From Bactrocera neohumeralis (lineage: Eukaryota; Arthropoda; Insecta; Diptera; Tephritidae): a stretch of 64,000 nucleotides of DNA. The notes under the pieces were generated by a model. It made no database searches. It worked only from the letters and a program-made list of their open reading frames with translations, and was not told the origin of the DNA. The position numbers were made by a program, and so were the translations under genes. Of this stretch, positions 11,480-23,340 are shown one piece after another. The stretch covers positions 13,731,341 through 13,795,340 of the forward strand of contig NW_026089624.1 in the NCBI RefSeq assembly GCF_024586455.1, written 5' to 3'. Each line of letters begins with the position of its first letter. Position 1 is the first letter of the stretch.

Positions 11480-12440
11480 TGTTTATTATAAACAGTCTTA
11501 TTTTTAATTTCAATATTACGGCCTGAATACGACGTGGCATACTGTCAACAACAGCTTTGGATATTTTTGGTTTGATAGCTTTCTATGCAGATCACACTTT
11601 TGACCACAAATCATCTAAGTTTCCATTATCCCCTGCAATTCCTATTGTCAGAACAACCCAGAGATGTTCTATAGGATTAAGATCGAGAGATTCTGGAGGC
11701 CAAAAAATCACTTTATATCCGCTGTCATGCAGCCATTTAGTGGTACCTTTAGCCGTATATTTGGGGTCGATGTTTTGTTGGAATACAAAGCTCTCCTTAT
11801 GTAAACCAAACTTATTCCGCTCAAAATGTCAATATAATATTGGGACTACCACCACCAAACTTAAGAGTTGGTTTAACATGGTGAAGCTAAATTCTGGAAC
11901 CGGGTTGTTTACATGACCATTAACGGTCGCCAGACCCCACAACGATTAATTTTGGATTCATTTGGCCGAATTACATTCGCCCGTTTATTTTCGGTCCAAT
12001 TCGCATGTTACTTAACAAACCACAGTTGTGTCTGGCAGTGAGCAGTGGCTCTTTTACTTTTTCTTTTCATTTTAAACTTTTGTTTTTGGTTTAACTGCGG
12101 ATCTTAAAGTATTACGTGCAGTGTCAACAGAAACATTAATATTATGGTTCTCAATTCACGACATACTTATGTATTTTAAACTCCTCAAATATCACAAAAG
12201 GAACAACTGCCATAATTAACATTTGGTAGAACAGACGTGTTATTGTATACGTTGGCCACTGGTCCCACTGACGCATCCAGTTGTGAAGCAATTCCACGAT
12301 ATCTTTTATCTTTTTTTAAAAGTTGACGAATTTCCGATTTACATTTTTGGCAAAAGATAGGTAATTTTAAACATCTACATGAAATACAATTTTTTTTATT
12401 GTGAATGATATTTGGAAAATGTAAGTTTAGCACTCAGATT
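11480..12440 (-). mobile_element. Tc1-like transposase remnant
   Basis: Minus-strand translation gives, from right to left, an N-terminal helix-turn-helix piece at about 12370-12240 (EIRQLLKKDKRYRGIASQLD). Much further on comes the catalytic C-terminal part at 11840-11520: FQQNIDPKYTAKGTTKWLHD, GYKVIFWPPESLDLNPIEHL, W, then VDSMPRRIQAVI. The DDE third-acid region (NPIEHLW) is intact in sequence, but frameshifts and stops, and a degraded middle part, make it a pseudogene. No clear terminal repeats were found. The plus-strand open frame of 119 codons at 11557-11916 is the shadow of this transposase. Confidence 0.85.
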
Positions 12441-12449
12441 TAATATACA

Positions 12450-14420
12450 AAAAATAAATACATATTTATCCCGCTAGAAATATTTCAATTTTATACCTAT
12501 TTTCTTGCTCACGTGTTTCGCTGATCAAATAGAGAACAATGATAATGTTGTAAAACCATATGAACACTTGTTTGAGTAACTGTATATAGGATATACATAT
12601 TATACTAAAATTAGGAACATTTCCGATATGAACGTCGTATGAAATCATATTTGTCAGAAAAAACTAAGTTTTACAAAATTATGCTACACTCCTATGCAAG
12701 AGTTAAATTAGCCAATTGTTCATTGAAAGCGAACGGTTAACAGCTGTCTTTGATTCGCCATATTGCTCGTCGTTATCTTTGCGGGCTGCTCTCTTGCCAA
12801 AGAATAATGTGTTAAACCAACAACGAGAAAAGATGAGTTCTCCACCAAAGAAAGAATCGCAACATAGTTGCAGAAGCCATGTTAGCGAAGGATTCGACCA
12901 CAAATGCTGTCCGTTTTTCTGAACATTTGGTTTGGTTTGTTCGGTTCACTACTCTCTATTGCTTGCCGAATCGAAGGCAGGTATTGAAAATGCGCGATGA
13001 CTACATACACGAGTACATACATATACATATATGTATGTATTCACTAATGTACATATTTTTCTTTTATAAACATGAACGTTAAGACAGTCAAATGCCATAT
13101 ATGTACATACATCCATGTAGTTTTAATATACTCGTAATGTACAAATAATAAGGATAAGGTTTTGTGTTTCTATATGGATTCTCTTTATTTGTTTCAAAAT
13201 ATTCTACTTCTCTTTTAAACACATATACATACTTATTTAGACCTAAAACTCTGTTAAATCGTAATATATTCAATTTATATATTTATTGTTTACGATAATT
13301 ACATTTGTACTTGTACAATCCATATTTGTTAATTACTTCATTTAAATAAGATTTTATTTCTTAATATCATTATTAATTTTTTTTGTATGGGTCAAGTAAT
13401 AAAATACTATACTCGTAAGCAAATATGAGTTGTAATTTTTGTATTAATCCACAAATATTTCTTGCTTGCATCTTCTACTTCTAAATCAATGTTTATGTAA
13501 AAACAACTGCAACAAAAAATTTAAAATAAAACCGAAAATAAATCGACCAATATAATATCAATATGCTGTATTTGCAAAAATGGATCAAAAGGTGCTCAAG
13601 GTATATGAACTAATTCAATTAACATAATGATATAATAATTCATATATATAATTTGAAGAAAGTAACTGCTTTATTTTCTGGATAAAACTATTCATTGCTA
13701 TATAGTAGCGTTAATTAGAACATTTACAACCAAAAGACCTGTTAAAATTACTCTAATTAATTACACAGTTTGCACAATACTTCTGTTTAATGGTTCAATT
13801 TTCTACTTGCTAGCACTTGAATGAATGACATATACAAACAAATTATGTAGTAATGATAACGTTTTTTTTATTTCTGTGCGAAGCCAAAGTGTTATAGAAT
13901 TTGTTTTGATTTTGTTTAAATGATCACTTTTTTTTTCTGCCAGATGTCAAAATTACACAGAATTTCTATTTTTTATATAGCTTTATATGAAACAGGCTGT
14001 ATCATTTGTATATATGTTAAAGTGTTCTTTTAATACCCCGTTAAATTTACGATTTATTCCGATATTAAATAATGGGTTGAAAAGTTGCTCATATTAGGAA
14101 TGTTAGTAAGTTAAATATAAAAAGTGTCCGGCTTTAAAATTACATAGCAATAATTAGAGTTCAACACTTCTCTTTATGCTCTGGATAATCGCCAAGTTAT
14201 CTTTCGTTTGCCCTTTATTGAGAACTGATAGAAACTTTCTAAATCTTAATAATTATTTGAATAATAATGTCAAAAATGCAGAACTTGTGAAGCTTATTAC
14301 CAATTAAATCAAAATTAGGAAATGCTCTTTTAATCTGTAGAATATGTTGCGAAAGTATAAAAACATTCGCACTACACGCTGTTTGGAAATGATCACAATA
14401 TTTTGAACTCCACCCGATTT
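12450..14420. other. unc-13 intron, no gene recognised
   Basis: AT-rich sequence with scattered short frames on both strands, none with a domain or splice-bounded coding signal. A short TATGTA-rich patch lies at about 13010-13040. No terminal repeats were noticed. Confidence 0.5.
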
Positions 14421-14421
14421 T

Positions 14422-14494
14422 AATACCCTGAACATGGTATATTGAGATTTACCACGATGTTTGTAACATAACAAAGAAACGTCGGTTATCATAT
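14422..14494 (+). repeat. repeat B, start only, cut by a mariner
   Basis: ATACCCTGAACATGGTATAT, then CACGATGTTTGTAACATAAC, matches the first 70 bases of repeat B at 5883. It stops exactly where the mariner left terminal repeat begins, so the mariner jumped into it. The expected continuation is not found on the far side, where repeat A begins instead. Confidence 0.6.
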
Positions 14495-15040
14495 AATGGT
14501 TGTCAAAATAGTCTTGCGGTATTTTTATTGAATTTTTTTTTATTATTGAAATTGAAATGAATATTTGATGACTCATGCCAAGCTCTTGACCGATGCTACG
14601 GCTGCTACTATGCCGGTCTCTTTCGACCAATTCAGCGATTTTATCGCAATTTTCGACGACAGGCCTTCCGGAGCGTGGCGCATCTTCGACCACCTCTACA
14701 CCAGAACGAAAACGTTGAAACCATAGTTGTGCGGTGGAAATGGAAACTGTATCGCGTCTATAAACTGCACAAATTTTATTGGCGGCTTGAGATGCATTTT
14801 TGCCTTTATCGTAGTAGTACTGTAAAATATGCCGTATTTTCTCTTTATTTTGCTCCATGTTTGCGACGCTATAAATCACGAATGACTTAAAAGAAACGAC
14901 AATCAATCAAACACGTATTAGCGCGTGAAATGAGCTTTCCAAAAAAGTATAGCATGACCCGATGCGATGAATAAAACTAGAACTACGCGCTTTCAGCGCC
15001 AACTAGCGAAAATACCGCAAGACTTTTTTGACAACCTATA
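14495..15040 (-). mobile_element. internally deleted mariner with intact ends
   Basis: Terminal inverted repeats of about 30 bp: left GGTTGTCAAAATAGTCTTGC, right (reverse complement) GGTTGTCAAAAAAGTCTTGC, both continuing GGTATTTT. The minus strand encodes the N-terminus of a mariner transposase from 14858: MEQNKEKIRHILQYYYDKGK, then AQLWFQRFRSGVEVVEDAPR and VERDRHSSSRSIGQELGMSH, i.e. both helix-turn-helix modules. The frame then runs into the terminal region: the whole DDE catalytic domain is missing, so this is a roughly 545-bp deletion derivative that could only move if helped. The longer open frame extending to 14304 is read-through beyond the element. Confidence 0.88.
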
Positions 15041-15044
15041 TATA

Positions 15045-15800
15045 ATTGTTTTGTTCACCTAAAGGTTGTTTTTGTTTCTTAAAACTAATCGAGACAGATA
15101 TGGATATAAATGACATATGTATATATGTATGTATATAAATGATCGGGGTGACAAGACGAGTTGAAATCCAGGTGACTGTCTGTCCGCCCGTCTGTCTATG
15201 CAAGCGATAACTTGAGTAAAAAATGAGATACATATCTTGACGAAACTTGCTACAAATGTTCGTTGGCACACAAAGGCGTTCTAAAATCAAGATACAAAAT
15301 AATTTGGTACAGGAGATTGCAATAGCGAGGAACACCTGTGGGCTAAGCTATTTTTACAAGTGGGTGTGGCCCCGCCATTTAAATGAGTAAATGTATATAT
15401 CTTTCAAGAAGCAAAAGCTAACTCAACCAAGCTTGCTAAAAAGAAGTTATAGTAATTAGAACCTCTCCATATACTGTGAAAATCGCTGAGATTGGATGAT
15501 AACTACGCTCATTCCCCGGTTATGTTGAAAAATATTAAAGGTACGATAATTCACTGAGTAAGTGCGCCCTAAGCTTTAAATTGCAAAACCAAGATGGTGG
15601 CGACGGGCTTTATAGGAGCCGGTGTTTCAATTAGCGTGTCATTGCCCTCTTTTTGGTGAAATCCTATCAACCAGGTACTATTTGATATGTTTCCACCAAA
15701 TTAGATGTACGATTATCCAAACATTCCTATGATACTGTGAAAATGGGCGAAATCGGATGACAATCATAATTTCCATCTGATTATTTCACTTTCCATTATA
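15045..15800 (+). repeat. repeat A, long copy
   Basis: Begins at TTTTGTTCACCTAAAGGTTG, directly next to the mariner end, and carries GATCGGGGTGACAAGACGAG, GACTGTCTGTCCGCCCG, AGTGGGTGTGGCCCCGCCAT and a final GAAAATGGGCGAAATCGGAT. The order is the same as at 1640-2500. The outermost start (ACTCTCGCAAC...) is missing. Minus-strand frames at 15036-15335 are shadows. Confidence 0.65.
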
Positions 15801-16119
15801 CAAATCACATATCATTGAAGTTATCAGATTAAAAAGATATATTTTTTGTCGGAAATGTTTAAGTGGTACAAAATTAAATAAAGCTACAAAAATAAGTTAC
15901 AAAAATTGGAGTTTATCCAACGTACATTGTTCGATAGTTACCGTATTTTAGTTCTTAAAATCCGTAAAGAGCACGGTAAATATCAAGAGTTTTTTTGAAA
16001 AAAAAATTCTAATTTAACTCCATAGCTAATCAGCTGTATTCATTGCTTACGCTTTTTGTAGCAGCCACTAAAGTTAAACAAGTTTTTATGAGCCTATTTT
16101 CGTTTGTTTGTCTAGAGAA

Positions 16120-16430
16120 ATGGATCAAAGAATTTGTTCGTGAAGTCTTGGCCAAAAGCAATACTGTAACGATTTAACTTAATATTCGCCAGACATGGCT
16201 CCATGCGACCTTTTCTATTTCCAAAATAAAGGCCGTTGTTTTACAAGCTTAGACGACATGGTTGAAAGAGCCAAAGGCTAACCCCAAAAATCGAGTTTGA
16301 ATTGGAAGAAGCGCTGGCATACATATGTATGTGCATAATATTACATGGGGACTATTTTGAAGGCGATTTCATTAATGTAGACAATGTAATAAATATATTT
16401 TTCAAAAAACGAAAATTAGTTTTTGAACAC
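16120..16430 (+). mobile_element. Tc1/mariner transposase C-terminal fragment
   Basis: Broken reading frames give AKSNTV (as in FLAKNNV), then SPDMAPCDLFYFQNKGRCFT and SLDDMVER. At the far end is a piece of the KRWH-xC-xxxGDYFEG type (16310-16370), the usual end of this transposase class. The order and spacing fit the last 100 residues of a mariner-type enzyme. No terminal repeats are recognised and there are several stops. Confidence 0.7.
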
Positions 16431-16439
16431 CTCGTATAG

Positions 16440-16780
16440 CTGCCATATAAACTGACCGATCAAAATCAAGTTATATAACTATATAGTTTTATTTGACAAA
16501 ACATTTTCACTAAATTCGGCAACGATTATTTTTGAAGACAACGCTACAATCTTCGAATCGGATAATACCACCGTAGCCATGTAAGCAGGTAAAGATATGA
16601 CGTATGTATGTATGTATATGACGAATATTTCAGCTGAAATTAAACTGAACATCCATCTGGCACTACTAAAGATCTGTATGTCTATGTATGGCGTGGCAGT
16701 TAGCCAGTATAACATCTCTGAACGGTTTTATAGCTTCGGTGCAGCCGAATACCATTTTTATAGCTTTTGTGTTAAATGCA
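16440..16780 (+). repeat. repeat B right part, fragment
   Basis: GCTGCCATATAAACTGACCG then ATCAAAATCAAGTTATATAA matches the right half of repeat B (compare GCTGACAAACAAACTGACTG at 29210). It is followed by ACATTTTCACTAAATTCGGC and a CTTCGGTGCAGCCGAATACC end that resembles TTCAATGCAACCGAAGGAAA at 29282. Open frames of 78 and 99 codons here on the two strands show no domain. Confidence 0.5.
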
Positions 16781-16957
16781 ATATCGCAAATTATGGAGAA
16801 CAAATTCTGATTTTACAGAGTTTTCATGAAGATCATACAGCTATGGATGTTTGCTTTTTCCTTATTCGCATGAAATTTTTTTTTAGTTTGGCTTAACTAT
16901 AAAATGATTGTAAGGTCATACTAATATATTATATAGTTATATGTGTACACAATAATA

Positions 16958-17654
16958 TTGGGTAATCGAAAAAGTCTTTTCGAATTTTGTCAATAGATAG
17001 ATAGAATTATGGAAAATATTGAACAGGACCGTCACATAAGCAGCCATGCCATCGCTAAGAAACTTAACATTAAGCATCAAATGGTTTTGAATCATTTAAA
17101 AAAGGCTGGCTACCACAATAAGCTCGATGTGTGGGTACCACATGAATTGTCTGTGAACATTTTAATGGACGGAATTAACATCTGCGATTCTTTGCTGAAA
17201 CGAAATGAAATCGAACCATTTCTGAAGCGAATGATAACAGGAGACGAAAAGTGGATCAAATACGACAATAATGTGCCAAAAAGATCATGGTCCAAGCGTG
17301 GTGAAACTCAACAAATGGTCGCAAAGCGAGGATTGACGCCTAGAAAGGTTATGTTGAGTTCTGATTGGAAAGGAATCATCCACTATGAGCTGTTCTAGCT
17401 AGACTACACATCTTTTATGACTCGGCAAAAACTAGGAGAGCTTGGCTGGGAAGTTTTGATGCATCCACCATATAGCCCTGACGCCGAGAAACCAGAAAAG
17501 TTTTACACTGATGGAATAATGTCTCTACCGAAAAAATGGCAAAAAGTGGTCGACTAAAATGGTACATATTTGGTTCATTAAAGTTCATTATAAATATAAA
17601 AAAAATAAGTTAAAGTTTGATTAGACATGCGAAAAGACTTTTTCGACTACACTA
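16958..17654 (+). mobile_element. mariner, N-terminally and internally shortened
   Basis: Terminal inverted repeats share TCGAAAAAGTCTTTTCG (left 16966-16982; right end in reverse complement 17627-17645). An open frame at 17009-17398 encodes MENIEQDRHISSHAIAKKLN, IKHQMVLNHLKKAGYHNKLD, VWVPHELS, then the first catalytic-acid box in MITGDEKWIKYDN and SWSKRGE. After a stop it continues SFMTRQKLGELGWEVLMHPP and YSPDAEKPE, close to the YSPDLAPSD box, whose third acid region is damaged. The first helix-turn-helix (about 60 residues) is absent. The element is about 700 bp, roughly half of full length, and inactive. Confidence 0.9.
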
Positions 17655-17711
17655 CAATAGTTGTAGTTGGTAACTTTTTTTTTATCATCCAAACTTATAT
17701 TAGATACTTTT

Positions 17712-17880
17712 CATACTCTCGCAACAAGTTACTTAAAGTCCTAAACGTAGTTGATAATCCAAAGAACTATTCGAGGTAGATTTAGTGCTATGTATGTAGA
17801 AATAGAACAGGATGAAACGAATTGATACTCGGATCTCGCTCCGTTCGTTTGTCCGTACAGCAGCATGGCGAGCTTGTGAA
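17712..17880 (+). repeat. repeat A left end, fragment
   Basis: CATACTCTCGCAACAAGTTA at the start is the left terminus of repeat A, then AACAGGATGAAACGAATTGA and CGTTCGTTTGTCCGTACAGC correspond to the bases just before and in the GTCC motif. It breaks off after about 170 bp. Confidence 0.6.
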
Positions 17881-18560
17881 ATACTTTTATGAAATTAATT
17901 GTTTCCCAACCACAATGTAGTTTGGTGCTGAAAATGGTTCAATATAATGATTTGGACTATTGTAGTTGACCTCAAACAGTATTGGAACGTACATCGGTCG
18001 CGCAATGCCTAGCACGATCTTGGAAATTAATATTTGTGAAGAAGGCACAATAGAACACAGGTCGTAGTGCATAATTTTTCTCAATATCTGAGACATCTCA
18101 CACTCTGATAGACAGGGATAGCATATTACTTGCTGAAGAATAACTTAAGAAGGGATATTGAAGTAAAGTGCGATGATGTGGTAGTGATTTGTGAAGATTT
18201 ACATTGGTTGATTTTAAAATAGATATTTCGGAAGTTATGTTAGATATGTATAGTAGAAACCCGATATGAACACATGACCTGTAGTATGATCTGAAGAAAA
18301 TGAAGAAAATCAATTGAAAGTAAAAACGAATTTCTAATGATGAATGAATGAAACAGTTCACATATCTTAAGTTATTACAAATTGCGTGAGTATTAAGAGT
18401 TCGGCTGCTCTCGAACTTTGATCTTCCTTACTTATTTATATCCTTCTTTAATTTTTTGGATGTTTAAAATAATTGGTTTTTTATTTGTGTGCATTTAATG
18501 GTCTGATCCTTTGCAATAAAAATTTTACATATGCATTCAGTGACTGGTATATATGTATGT
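17881..18560. other. unc-13 intron, no gene recognised
   Basis: Two minus-strand frames of 69 and 87 codons show no domain and no splice-bounded exon. The bases at about 18370-18430 (GAGTTCGGCTGCTCTCGAAC, CTTCCTTACTTAT) resemble the CTTAGCCTTTCCTTACTTG right end of repeat A. Confidence 0.4.
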
Positions 18561-18808
18561 TAGGGTGGGTAAAAAAATAATATTTTTTCGATTGCTACTC
18601 TGAAAAATAGGGTAGACAACTCTACGAAAATCTCTTCAATTTTTCCGTAAACTTAATTATTTAAAAGTTATAAACAAATTTTTGTTCTTTTGATTTTTGT
18701 AACTTAATTATCATTCAATGAATCACTTTGAATAGCAAAACTCATAGTTTTGTGGGAAATTTACTGCTCAGTACCAATAACAGAATTGTTTTTTTTTACC
18801 CATCCTTA
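18561..18808 (+). repeat. MITE-like GGGTGGGTAAAAAA element, copy 2
   Basis: Left end TAGGGTGGGTAAAAAAATAA; right end in reverse complement TAAGGATGGGTAAAAAAAAA. This gives an imperfect terminal inverted repeat of about 20 bp around a 248-bp AT-rich core. Landmarks CTCTGAAAAATAGGG and CAACTCTACGAAAATCTCTT match copy 1 at 10557. The superfamily is unknown. Confidence 0.65.
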
Positions 18809-19001
18809 TAATTATACATACGTAGTTCGACAAGCAATTCATTTGTATACTTCTCATATTTTAATTGACACGACATTTTCACATTAGAACATGTTTTAAA
18901 ATATGAAATATAATTGAAAAATTCTTAAACTAATGTTTGATATACATACATAAATAATTAACGTTTAATGGCCAACCAAACAAACTAACACCGTATTATA
19001 G

Positions 19002-19076
19002 ACAATGGCAGCCACCAAGCGCAATGCCGGATTAACATCAGCCGTACCGCGAGCCACTTTGAATGACGAAGAACTG
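19002..19076 (+). CDS. unc-13: unc-13 exon just before C1
   Basis: A 25-codon exon, phase 0 at both ends: TMAATKRNAGLTSAVPRATL then NDEEL. It has an AG acceptor at 19000-19001 and a GTAGGT donor at 19077. The sequence is the conserved Unc-13 segment that leads directly into the C1 exon at 22275 (reading ...EEL-KMHVYKKAL). An ATG lies at codon 2, but the fit to the upstream phase-0 exon means it is internal. It is too short to be found by frame length alone; recognition rests on the protein match and splice sites. Confidence 0.93.
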
Positions 19077-19510
19077 GTAGGTATATATACAATTTTTCTT
19101 GTTAATATTTTAATAACAAAGGACCTTCAACTATATAGATTTATTGCAAAATATGTCAATGCTCAATGCTATTCCAAACTTTAGAAATATTTGAGTAGGA
19201 ACGGAAATACTACTTAGTCTTGCCATAAATTTTGTTACAAAGCTTTCAATGCATGCAGCGAATGGAAGTTCTTAGAAAAAGGTGTCATGATTTTTTATTA
19301 TAATTTATATGCAGTGCCATCAGAACAGAGATTGCTTTTGTCTATTAACAGCGGAGTGGGGAGCTAAAGAAAATCATAAAAAATCAACAGAAGTGGGGAA
19401 AAAGCGCAAGTGAATTTTATGAGTTTCATCAAAAAATTAATATTTTTTGATTGTTTGTTTACTGCACTATTGATCTTTTTTCCTAAGCATCTACAGTTGT
19501 TGACCGAAAT

Positions 19511-20047
19511 ACACACGTGGCTACGCAAACCTTACCACTTAAAATTTTCATGCGGTATAAAAATTTTTTATTTAGAAATAAGTTAATGACATGTTATTAA
19601 TCAAAATATTAAAAATTAAAAACAAAACACATTCAGCTATAGATCAATTCAAAGATAGTGAGCTTTACAAAATGAGCTCGAAATGTAAGAGACTGACATC
19701 CGATGAAAAAATTATATTTTTTATTTTTTTAATTTAATTTCATTTACACTATAATTGAAATTAATATTTATTTTATTTTTTTTAATTGAAACACGAAGTT
19801 TAGTCGGTGAATTACTTTAAAAACAATAAAATCGGCAGCTTTTGTATAAGCACAGAAAAGCTAATTTGTGTTTTACTCATTACACGTAATAAATTAAAAA
19901 CTATAATTTTAATTAGATAATATAATTTAGTTTCCTTATGCTTACTAAAAAAATAAAAAACAAAATTGAAGAAAATCCCGAATGAACGAAAAAGACCGAA
20001 AAAAATTTAAGAAAGGATAGTGGTAAGGTTTGCGTGGCCACGAGTGT
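19511..20047. mobile_element. MITE with about 30-bp terminal inverted repeats
   Basis: Left end ACACACGTGGCTACGCAAAC then CTTACCACT; right end in reverse complement ACACTCGTGGCCACGCAAAC then CTTACCACT. The 537-bp interior is AT-rich, has no transposase, and contains AAGAGACTGACATCCGATGA. A diverged copy in the opposite orientation lies at 38370-38755. A 75-codon minus-strand frame at 19945-20172 spans the right border and looks fortuitous. No target duplication could be assigned. Confidence 0.75.
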
Positions 20048-20344
20048 AGAAGTAGTTTCCCTCGCGTGTTTCGAACTAATTTAGCCACTCTTTGAAAACA
20101 GGAAATAATGTCAAGGGAAATGGATATATCGACCTCATCTATGTCAAGACTTATCCGAGATGTTCTCCCCATAAAATCCTACCGTCGACCATCTTTTGAC
20201 AATGCCCTTGAAGCAAATTAGGGTCAACAGATGCAAGCTGCGGCTTCAGTGGCACATGGTACTTTTTACAGATAAAAAAAATTTTGACTGTTTATAACAA
20301 ACAGAACAAACTACTCAAAAACTGCCGAAGATGTAAAATACAAT

Positions 20345-20818
20345 AGGGAAATTCTCTTGCTCTTGCAAAACCCTTGCACGGTGCACGAATTACAGAATTT
20401 TCCTCTTGATGCAACGGCACAACAACAAACAAACGCAGAAAATTATTTGCAATGCCTATAAAATATGTCAGACCAAAACTCATGTTTATTTTCGTGTAAT
20501 GACACGTAAAAAAATAATTGCAAACCTGTTTTAGCTGTCATTTTACATAAAGACATATTTCGCCGTTAAATTGTTGAGGAAGGTAAGTTTTAAATATATT
20601 CTATAATTGCAATTTAAATTATAAAGATTTGTTACAGTTTTTTGTTAAGAATGAATGCAGAAAGTGCGCTAATTCACAACAGTCATTCTCAATAAATTGA
20701 CCGAATCAGCTGTTCCTATAAATATCAATAGATTCTGCAATGGGTGCTCTCTTGGCCTTGAATATTTCGGTATAGGATTTTTGCATCGTGCTATCTTGCA
20801 AGAGCAAGATAATCCTCC
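20345..20818 (+). mobile_element. MITE, TCTTGCTCTTGCAA ends, copy 1
   Basis: Left end AGGGAAATTCTCTTGCTCTT, right end (reverse complement) AGGAGGATTATCTTGCTCTT, so the ends are inverted. The interior matches 53268-53688 over most of its length: ACCCTTGCACGGTGCA, CGCAGAAAATTATTTGCA, CTGTTTTAGCTGTCATTTTA, ATTGTTGAGGAAGGTAAGTT and AATAAATTGACCGAATCAGC. It includes an internal palindrome around CTTGCACGGTGCA. No coding content; frames at 20292-20483 and 20669-20909 are shadows. Confidence 0.75.
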
Positions 20819-20889
20819 TAATATGTTTTTCCATGGGTTCAACGTGGTCACCATTCAGCTGCTGGAATGTTTTGGTGGCAGTCTCCTGT

Positions 20890-22260
20890 AAATGCGTTTC
20901 CCTCTTCACTTTGGTGTAAAAAAGTTAAAAGCGGGGCAAAAGTGTACCAAAAGGATGTTCTAGAATGTGTGGGTAAGGGATCGTCTCAGTGTGACCCTTC
21001 GAAAAAGTACTTATTTTCGCAATTTTTTTATGTTTAAATTAACTAATCGGTCCGGTTTTTTTTATAAATAAACACATTCATGACTAATACAGAATGATTT
21101 TTTTATGTTCATTGATTGGGTTAATAATAGTTAAATAAATTGTAGAAATTACACTTAAAAAAAAAGGTCCTGTACGATGTCCACGATTGCGGCCGCAATT
21201 TTGATCTAAATTTCAAAAAGAGTATTAATCTGTAGAAAAGTAGCTATCGCGTTATGGAGTGTTTTTTTTTGAAATCTGACAAAATGGCGGCGGTTTGAAC
21301 AAAAAGTATCGAATTTGGCCCTTTCTTTGGGCAGTCTTAGAAAAAATAGGAATATTTAAAAAAAAAAAAGATTTTCATAGCGCGATAGATAATGATGTTA
21401 AAAATGTTCTCTCCAATTTGGAACTAGATATTTGCAAAACTCTTTTTTTGAGAGTGAGTGAGTGAGTGAGAAACACCATTCTGAGAAAAACGTGTTTAAA
21501 GATTAGAGTCGCTCCATTACGGACTCTGTTTCCTTTCTACAAGAAACGCTATAGCGACCGTAATATTTTGAATTTCGATTTGAGAGAATGCTTATTACAG
21601 TGTATACTATCCGATATTGTAACAAAAAAAATGATTTTTTCGAAAATTTCACACTGAGAAGATCCCTTAATTTACGCGCAGTGAAATATTTGACTCGAAA
21701 ACTCGAACGTAGTAAGGTTTTCTTACAGAGGATAGCTGTCAGCAACAGCCTCGTAAGGATTTTATTTTACAAATGGTCTAGTCAATATTTTCCGGCGTTT
21801 TAGACTCCGTATTAGTAGTAATTCAAGTACAAGCCTGCCATCAGTGGATAAACATGAGTATTAAGGCGGAAGTGAATATATGCCGACCGTGTTTTATTAA
21901 ATTAATCAGTTGTATTAAAATTTATCTAAGGAATTCTTAATTAAAATATGGTTTTGAAGTAATTCAAGGATATGTGTTTCAATATTAAGAAACTCCGATT
22001 GAATATAGAATCTTTAATTCATCGCACTTGATTAGGAATATATTTTTGAACTGACGGTATATTCTTCCCAATCTTGAATAAGATACTGACGCAAAAAATT
22101 CACATAAATATCTACTATGGCAACGTTTATTTATAAAAATCTGTCGATTTTATATAGAGTTAGAGTTAAAAGTTTTGAAACAAGACAACATTAAAAGATT
22201 TGTTAAAATTAACTTGTATAAATAATTTGTAATTAAGAGATATAGTTTACTAATTTACGT
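20890..22260. other. unc-13 intron, no gene recognised
   Basis: Short frames on both strands (63 to 80 codons at 21466-21803) have basic, low-information sequence and no domain. A short GAGT run lies at 21450-21470, and there is a NotI-like GCGGCCGC at about 21190. I see no transposon ends. Confidence 0.45.
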
Positions 22261-22274
22261 TTGTCCAACATTAG

Positions 22275-22494
22275 AAAATGCACGTTTACAAAAAGGCTCT
22301 ACAAGCGCTTATTTATCCAATTTCGTCAACAACCCCACATAATTTCGTCCTGTGGACTGCAACATCGCCAACTTACTGCTACGAATGTGAAGGACTGCTA
22401 TGGGGCATCGCACGACAGGGAGTTCGGTGTACAGAATGTGGCGTGAAATGCCATGAAAAATGCAAGGATCTCTTAAACGCTGACTGCTTGCAAA
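22275..22494 (+). CDS. unc-13: unc-13 exon, C1 (diacylglycerol-binding) domain
   Basis: A 220-nt exon, entering in phase 0 and leaving after one base. It begins KMHVYKKALQALIYPISSTT and contains a whole C1 domain with the complete zinc ligand pattern H-X12-C-X2-C-X13-C-X2-C-X4-H-X2-C-X7-C, starting at the H of PHNFVLW and ending at NADC. The tryptophan in GLLWGIARQG, needed for membrane/diacylglycerol or phorbol ester binding in this family, is present. C1 recruits Unc-13/Munc13 to the presynaptic membrane and tunes vesicle priming. The acceptor is TTAG at 22271-22274 and the donor GTACGT at 22495. The last base A combines with GA of the next exon to give Arg. Overlapping frames in other phases are shadows. 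Confidence 0.97.
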
Positions 22495-22769
22495 GTACGT
22501 ATATTTTCTAAAAATATTATACATAGAAATATAACATTTGAAGTTATGGAAGAAATATCTGTTTATAACTATGCGCACTATCCATTTATATACTATACTC
22601 CAACATATAATATAGTATCCATATGTATGTATGTTAGTTTAAACTGTGTCATAAATAACTGCGAACAAAAAACGTTCAACTCGTGTCGTTTTTCATGTGA
22701 AGGGTTTTTTTTAGACAAGTGGTTTTCAATGAGATAATACTTTTTTCAGTGTTGGTCTTATTAACAGCT

Positions 22770-23340
22770 GTTACTTATTATGGTTTGCCATTTCAATGAA
22801 CAGGATTATTACGGAACAAGTTTGCAAATCCTACAAATTTATTACCAAAATATTGGTTTGGCCCAGGGGACGTATCGTGCGTTGCGTCCTACATTCGATG
22901 AAGGTCACTTTTGGTTGAATGGATACGTTAGTAAAAATATACGCATTAGAAGAGATTATAATTCACAAGTCATTGTTGCGACGCCGTTTCATCCTCGAAA
23001 GGTTACTATTTGGTCTCAGAGGTTCGCATTTCTTTAAAAATGAAGCCTGCCATAATGAATTACTGTGAATGCTTAACGTGTGTGGATACCTTTGGAATCA
23101 ACTTATTGAGGGAGACTTTTGGTGAGCGTATTATCTCGCGCCGTGCGTGTGACGTGACCTCCAAGAACGATTTAGTCGCTTGTCTACACAGATAACCTCG
23201 TGGCGATTTACGACTTGAAAGAGATATTCGGCGCGTTATTGCTGACATAAGGCCCCCAATTGCTGCAAAAAGTGGTAGAAAATTTGGCCTCTCGGCAGGA
23301 TTTTATTTTATTGCGTAGACTAATTTTTAAAACATAATGA
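22770..23340 (+). mobile_element. Tc1/mariner-superfamily transposase remnant
   Basis: Broken frames carry FNEQDYYGTSLQILQIYYQN, GLAQGTYRALRPTF, then a jump to DEGHFWLNGYVSKNIR and SQVIVATPFHPRKVTIW (first and second catalytic blocks). Later comes LRETFGERIISRR with a damaged WPPRSCDLTPLDFFLW-type block and a C-terminal RPPIAAKSGRKF. The order matches a widespread insect transposase of the Tc3/mariner type that has HFxLGGYVNKQNCR and HPxKVTVW. The N-terminal DNA-binding domain is mostly deleted (TYRALRP is fused to TFDEGHF). Inactive. The frame at 22780-23037 is the best preserved piece. Confidence 0.8.

Noticed and set aside
22309..22578. Minus-strand 89-codon frame
   Set aside because: Shadow of the C1 exon.
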